From assembly GCF_011390875.1 (NCBI RefSeq), contig NZ_JAABRP010000025.1, positions 1 through 34,530 on the forward strand: a stretch of DNA of 34,530 nt, given 5' to 3'. The position numbers and the translations under genes are program-made. Under the pieces are notes generated by a model. That model did not search any database. It was not told where the DNA came from and saw nothing but the letters and a program-made list of their open reading frames with translations. Position 1 is the first letter of the stretch. Every line of letters starts with the position of its first letter. Source of the stretch: Thiocapsa sp. (lineage in GTDB: Bacteria > Pseudomonadota > Gammaproteobacteria > Chromatiales > Chromatiaceae). This document shows, piece after piece, positions 30,481 to 34,530 of the stretch.

Positions 30481-33400
30481 CGCTCGAAGATGTAGAAGAT
30501 GTCGCCGCCCTGATTTCCGCCCGTTTCGGTTTGGATCTCGATGCGGTCGGTCAGATCGTATCGCATTCGGACACCGCCGGATTCGTCACCGATGCCGCTC
30601 TCGTATTCCACGAAGATCTTCGGCGCGATGTAGGTCCCGACCGCGAGGCCGGCGTTCGCCGCATCGCCGCTCGCGCTCGGAGCGACGCCGGTCAAGAGAA
30701 ATTTCGTGACCTCGGCCTGGGTCATCCCGGGATCCGTCTCCGAGAAGAAGGCGAGCTTCGGGTCGCGCAGCGTCCCGAGCACCTGGACACCGGCGACGGT
30801 CGCTCCGCCGTCACGCTCGGCTTGGATGACGAGACCGGGATTACCGATCGGGCTGCTGGCATAAATCATGCGGCCTTGGACGATGTTCAGCGGCGCACCG
30901 ATCTCGGCGGCAATCCCGAACCCGGTCGTCAACCGATATTGGCCGTCGATGATCTGCAACTGACCGCTACCCAGCATGTCGCGTCCGGGCGCTTGCAGCA
31001 AGGCCAGCTCCCCGGCCAGGCGTCCGCGCACGCCGAAGGCGTCGATCGTGACCTGATCACCGAGGATCAAACGCAGGTCGACGGCGAGCGGAAAGGGCGT
31101 CTGGTGCTCCCGGTCCAAAAGGACGACGTCGCTCGACTGCGTCTTGACCCCGGCGGGGAGGGAACGGGGTCGAATCCGCGCCTCCGGGATCTTGATCTCG
31201 CCGCTCAGACGCGCTCCCTGAGAATTGGCCTCGAAATCGATACCGGGAGAGACCAAGGCAAAATACTCGCCGGTATCGGCAACCTTGAGATTCGTTCCGG
31301 ACGCGCGCGCTTGCGCGGCGAATCCGCCGCCGCCGAAGCGCGCGTTGCCCGTCAGCTCGAGTCGGCCGCCGCCGACGTCCGCCGAGCCTTGCAGCTCCAT
31401 CCGGTCGATCGCCGGGGCGCTGGCCGTGATGTTGAGATCGGCCACATTGAGCCCGACCAAAGGGACTGTAAAGCCGACATCCCGGACCCGCGCATCGCCC
31501 CGCAGCGCCGGTGCGGCGAGGGTGCCGTCCAGCCCCAAGTCCAGCTCCACGCCGCCGGTCATCCCGGAGATGTCGGGCACCAGATTGGGGACCCGATCGA
31601 GTCCCCGAATCTCGCCGCGCAGGGTGCCGGCAAGCGGCTGCCCTGGTCGCGCCGGGGAGTCGAGCCGCCACCCCGCGAGGTCAAGAGTTCCGTCCACCCG
31701 TCCGAGCCCTTCGAGCGGCAGACCGAGTCGGGCAGAGAGCGCGCGTGCGCCGGCCTCCAGACCGAGACGCGTCCCGGAGAAATCGACGGTCTCGTTCCGG
31801 CCGCCGCCCATCAGCACTTGGATCGAGCCTTGCGGGATCGCGGCGGTTGCGCTGCCGCTCAGGACATTGCCGGCGATCTCGAAGCGTCCTTTGATTTCGG
31901 CATTGCCGCTCAGGGAGAGATTGCTCGGCACCACGGGCCCGAGCAGTGCAAAATCGGCCAAGGCGAAATCAAGACTCGCGACCGCACGTTCGGCCGTGCT
32001 GCGATTGAGCTCGGCACAACCGCCGGAGCCGTTCGGCCCGCGGATGCAGAAGGGACCGAAAGCGATCTTCGGACCCGCAATCGAGACCGGACTCGGTTGC
32101 CGCAAGCCCCAGTCGCCGAAGGTCGTCGTGTCGAGATCCAGGCGCACGATCCGCCCGCTGTAGGCGCCTTCTCGAGTGAGCCCGCCGGAACCCTCGAAGC
32201 TCACCGAGACAGGCTCGCCCTTGAGCGACAGCTCCAGGCGGTGATCCGGGATCCTACCCGCGCCACGCACCGCAAGGGTGTCCCAGGTCATGTCGCCGGC
32301 AACGAGCCGCGTGCCGTCGAGACGGATCTCGAAGGGATCCTCGGGAGACAACCCGAGATCCAGCGTTCCGTTCAGACCGGCGATCCCCTGCCCTGCCCAT
32401 TCCGCATCGCGCGCCGAAAGCTCAAGCAGGATGCGCGGCGCGGCGCGCGGTCCCGAGACCTTGCCGCGGGCGGTCAAACTGCCGCTGGCCTCGGGCGCCA
32501 AGCTCGCGAGGTCGGAGGATTCCAGATCGAAGCTCAGATCCAGCGCCGTGTCGATCTGTCCGGCGACCTGCAAGGAGCTGGGACCGGATGCCGCGTTGAG
32601 GGCCTCGATCCGGATGGTCTCCCCGACCATGGTGACCGAACCGGAGGCGACGACGGGATAGCCGCGCAGGATGCCCTCGAACCGCTCAATGGCGGCGACC
32701 AGGTCGGGCCCCGCAGGCTCGAGAGTCCCGCGACTGGTAAGGCGACCACCGAGGTTGCCGGGCCACTCGGGGGCAACGATGCCCGGGTCAAGGTTCTCGA
32801 CGTCCAAGCTCGCCTGCCAGGAGACCTCGGGGTCCCAACCGACCGTGGCAAGACCGACGATGCGCCCGTTGAGCGTGTCGAGCGTCAGGGTCTCGATTCG
32901 GGTCTCGCGACGGTCGCCCCGACCGCCGAGACGCAGCTGCGAGGGCGACAGACCGGGGCCCACCGAGCGGGCGGCCAGATCGTAATCGAACCCGTCCAAC
33001 CCCCCCGCGCTCGAAAGCTGAAACGAGAGCCGATCATCGAGCCCCTCGACCAAGGCGACCGGATTCAGATCCGTGCCGTTCAGGCTCAGCGTCCAGCTCA
33101 CCTCGGGCGACCAAATCACCTCGCCCTCGCCGAGCAGCTCGCCGTCGAGCAGGGCGAGCTTCAGGGCGTCGATGCGCGTTCCCGAGTCCGAGCCCGTGCC
33201 GTTCAGATCCAGGGTTAGCTCCGGGATATCCGGACCCCGGGCTGCGAGCGAGACGACATAGTCGAAGGCATCGAAGGCCCCCGAGGCATCGAGTGTCCCG
33301 CGGGGTGACTCGGCAATCGTATCGCCGCTCAGAGGCCAACGCAGGCGCTCCCATCGGCCGGCCAGCGCGAAGCGACCGGGTGTTCCACCCATATCGACCC

Positions 33401-34517
33401 GGCCGGTCAGATTCAGCAGGGCATCGGAGACCTGCTCGGTCAGCGCGAGACTGCGGATCTCCAGGATCTGCTCGGCCCAGACGACATCCAGCACGGCAGC
33501 GAGATGTCCGAAATCCGGCAGTTGCAGGGCACGGGCATCGAGCTGTCCCGTGACCGATGCCTTCTCGAGATCGCCCTGCGTCTCCAGGCTGCCGGTCACC
33601 GCCACCTCGGGCAGATCGGACCCGAAGTCGGGCAGATCCGCACCGAGGATCTCCAGCCGACCGTCCCAAGCCGGCTTGCCGAGCGGGTCGTCGACCCGAA
33701 CATCCAGATCCGCCTGTACGGAGCCGCTCAAACGGTGTCGGACTTGCAGCGACGCCAGATCACCCGTGAGCTGCGCCGAACCCTGCAGGGCGATCGCGGG
33801 GGCCTGAGTCATCTCCCAGTCGAGGTCCAGATCCAAGGGATAGTCGCCGCTGAGCTCGACCCGACCGAAAGCGCGCGCGGCGAGCCGCGGTGTCGGCAGC
33901 ACGACCTCCAGTCGCTCGAGGTCGAGCTCGCTGCCCCGCAGGCTCGCGGACAGGATCGCATCCTCGATCACGAAAAAGGGCTCGGGCTCGCCGTGCTTGA
34001 ACAGACGCAGTCGCTCGACTTGCGCCTCGTTCAGCGCGATGCGAAGCGGCAGGGCTATGTCGGGCAGAACGAGCGGTTTGGGCTCTTCGGGGCTCGGCGG
34101 CAACACCAGATCCAGATCATGGATCCGCAGGACCTCGATCGGCAGGTCTCCGCGAAGGGCGGCGACGGGCGACCAGTTCAGGCCGATCCGGCCGGCACGC
34201 ATCTCGAAGTCGGCCACCCGTATTGCGAGCCGATCGAGGACCAATCGCCCGGTGATTCGACCTTCGACGCGTTCGACGCTGAGGACGCCGGGGGCCAGCT
34301 CTTCGACCAACCCAACCGCGAAGCGCAATCCGGTCTGGGTCCCGAGCACCAGACCCAGCATCAGGACCAATACCAGGGTGAAGGACGCGACCAGGCCGAG
34401 GAACAGGCGCAGTGGCCGAATGCGCTGACGCCGCCGAGACGGCGTGGGGGCATCGGCCTTCGGCTCCGCGGGTGCAGGCTCTTCGGGTGGCGTCGCAGGG
34501 GTTCCGATCTCGCTCAT
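30477..34517 (-). CDS. tamB: TamB translocation/assembly module inner-membrane subunit
   Basis: A 1346-residue AsmA-like protein spanning the periplasm as a long beta-taco. A disordered Pro/Ala start (TPATPPEEPAPAEPKADAP) is followed by one membrane span (LFLGLVASFTLVLVLMLGLVLG) at about 38-60 and then very long beta-rich repeats (LNGTGSDSGTRIDALKLALL and similar). The conserved DUF490 C-terminus is FGIAAEIGAPLNIVQGRMIY, ATVAGVQVLGTLRDPKLAFF, MTQAEVTKFLLTG and the final DIFYIFER with terminal aromatic. TamB and TamA help assemble some outer-membrane proteins and move phospholipids to the outer membrane. tamA would be expected just beyond 34530. The 1009-residue plus-strand ORF across it is antisense noise. 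Confidence 0.93.
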   Translation of the reverse strand: MSEIGTPATPPEEPAPAEPKADAPTPSRRRQRIRPLRLFLGLVASFTLVLVLMLGLVLGTQTGLRFAVGLVEELAPGVLSVERVEGRITGRLVLDRLAIRVADFEMRAGRIGLNWSPVAALRGDLPIEVLRIHDLDLVLPPSPEEPKPLVLPDIALPLRIALNEAQVERLRLFKHGEPEPFFVIEDAILSASLRGSELDLERLEVVLPTPRLAARAFGRVELSGDYPLDLDLDWEMTQAPAIALQGSAQLTGDLASLQVRHRLSGSVQADLDVRVDDPLGKPAWDGRLEILGADLPDFGSDLPEVAVTGSLETQGDLEKASVTGQLDARALQLPDFGHLAAVLDVVWAEQILEIRSLALTEQVSDALLNLTGRVDMGGTPGRFALAGRWERLRWPLSGDTIAESPRGTLDASGAFDAFDYVVSLAARGPDIPELTLDLNGTGSDSGTRIDALKLALLDGELLGEGEVIWSPEVSWTLSLNGTDLNPVALVEGLDDRLSFQLSSAGGLDGFDYDLAARSVGPGLSPSQLRLGGRGDRRETRIETLTLDTLNGRIVGLATVGWDPEVSWQASLDVENLDPGIVAPEWPGNLGGRLTSRGTLEPAGPDLVAAIERFEGILRGYPVVASGSVTMVGETIRIEALNAASGPSSLQVAGQIDTALDLSFDLESSDLASLAPEASGSLTARGKVSGPRAAPRILLELSARDAEWAGQGIAGLNGTLDLGLSPEDPFEIRLDGTRLVAGDMTWDTLAVRGAGRIPDHRLELSLKGEPVSVSFEGSGGLTREGAYSGRIVRLDLDTTTFGDWGLRQPSPVSIAGPKIAFGPFCIRGPNGSGGCAELNRSTAERAVASLDFALADFALLGPVVPSNLSLSGNAEIKGRFEIAGNVLSGSATAAIPQGSIQVLMGGGRNETVDFSGTRLGLEAGARALSARLGLPLEGLGRVDGTLDLAGWRLDSPARPGQPLAGTLRGEIRGLDRVPNLVPDISGMTGGVELDLGLDGTLAAPALRGDARVRDVGFTVPLVGLNVADLNITASAPAIDRMELQGSADVGGGRLELTGNARFGGGGFAAQARASGTNLKVADTGEYFALVSPGIDFEANSQGARLSGEIKIPEARIRPRSLPAGVKTQSSDVVLLDREHQTPFPLAVDLRLILGDQVTIDAFGVRGRLAGELALLQAPGRDMLGSGQLQIIDGQYRLTTGFGIAAEIGAPLNIVQGRMIYASSPIGNPGLVIQAERDGGATVAGVQVLGTLRDPKLAFFSETDPGMTQAEVTKFLLTGVAPSASGDAANAGLAVGTYIAPKIFVEYESGIGDESGGVRMRYDLTDRIEIQTETGGNQGGDIFYIFER

Positions 34518-34530
34518 AGGTCGGGGCCGA

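Noticed and set aside
30189-33218. 1009-residue plus-strand ORF
   Set aside because: It lies wholly antisense to tamB and the end of the acyltransferase gene, has Arg/Asp/Gly/Gln-rich composition with no domain, and such long antisense frames are common opposite GC-rich genes. TamB reads convincingly on the other strand.

Overview
The window looks like chromosome from a high-GC gammaproteobacterium, most likely a purple sulfur bacterium of the Chromatiaceae (Thiocapsa/Allochromatium-like). The reasons are a Rhodobacter/Chromatium-type Calvin-cycle phosphoribulokinase, a proteobacterial sdhCDAB-sdhE operon, Rep, PolA, TamB and a DUF2782 gene, all with GC-rich codon use. The taxonomic placement is inference from protein character only.

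Layout. (1) 1-2.4 kb: a partial DUF2189 membrane protein gene (minus), then a strip of broken genes on the plus strand: the tail of a FecCD-type permease, the head of its FecE-type ATPase cut at the Walker A motif, a frameshifted small membrane protein, and a short-chain dehydrogenase with both a frameshift and a deletion of its catalytic Tyr. (2) 2.7-4.8 kb: prkB with a recognisable promoter, an exported protein and a conserved hypothetical gene. (3) 5.0-8.7 kb: an accessory cassette with a duplicated 3' fragment, a conserved hypothetical gene with a frameshifted C-terminus, a SnoaL-like small protein, an ankyrin/DUF4253 protein and a VapBC toxin-antitoxin pair. (4) 8.7-11.15 kb: a decayed BREX type 3 phage-defence remnant (brxF and brxC, minus strand) with an amber codon, frameshifts and large internal deletions. 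(5) 11.8 kb: tRNA-Arg(CCG), whose 3' end faces the accessory region. (6) 12-21 kb: rep, a DUF2782 gene, an orphan TRAP permease pair (dctQM), a PilZ protein, a family 2 glycosyltransferase, a cluster of hairpins and polA. PolA ends inside a long inverted repeat that supplies its stop codon. (7) 21.2-25 kb: a beta-propeller protein coupled to a MoaD/ThiS-like protein, a YgfX-like membrane protein, a pair of perfect palindromes and a dihaem cytochrome c peroxidase. (8) 25-28.3 kb: sdhCDAB-sdhE. (9) 28.5-34.5 kb: an envelope cluster tamB-lpxL-like-LPG-synthase-like.

How they work together. The minus-strand block from 34.5 down to 18.4 kb is mostly intact housekeeping: envelope assembly (TamB, lipid acyltransferase, membrane flippase-like protein), the TCA/respiratory complex II with its flavinylation factor SdhE, periplasmic peroxide removal, and DNA repair/replication (PolA). 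The part left of the tRNA is where genes are gained and lost: remnants of siderophore uptake and BREX, a live-looking toxin-antitoxin pair, and small immunity-like proteins without an obvious toxin. The candidates for poorly described biology are the propeller/MoaD couplet, the 5.3-7.9 kb cassette, and the palindromic elements at 18.3 and 23.3 kb.
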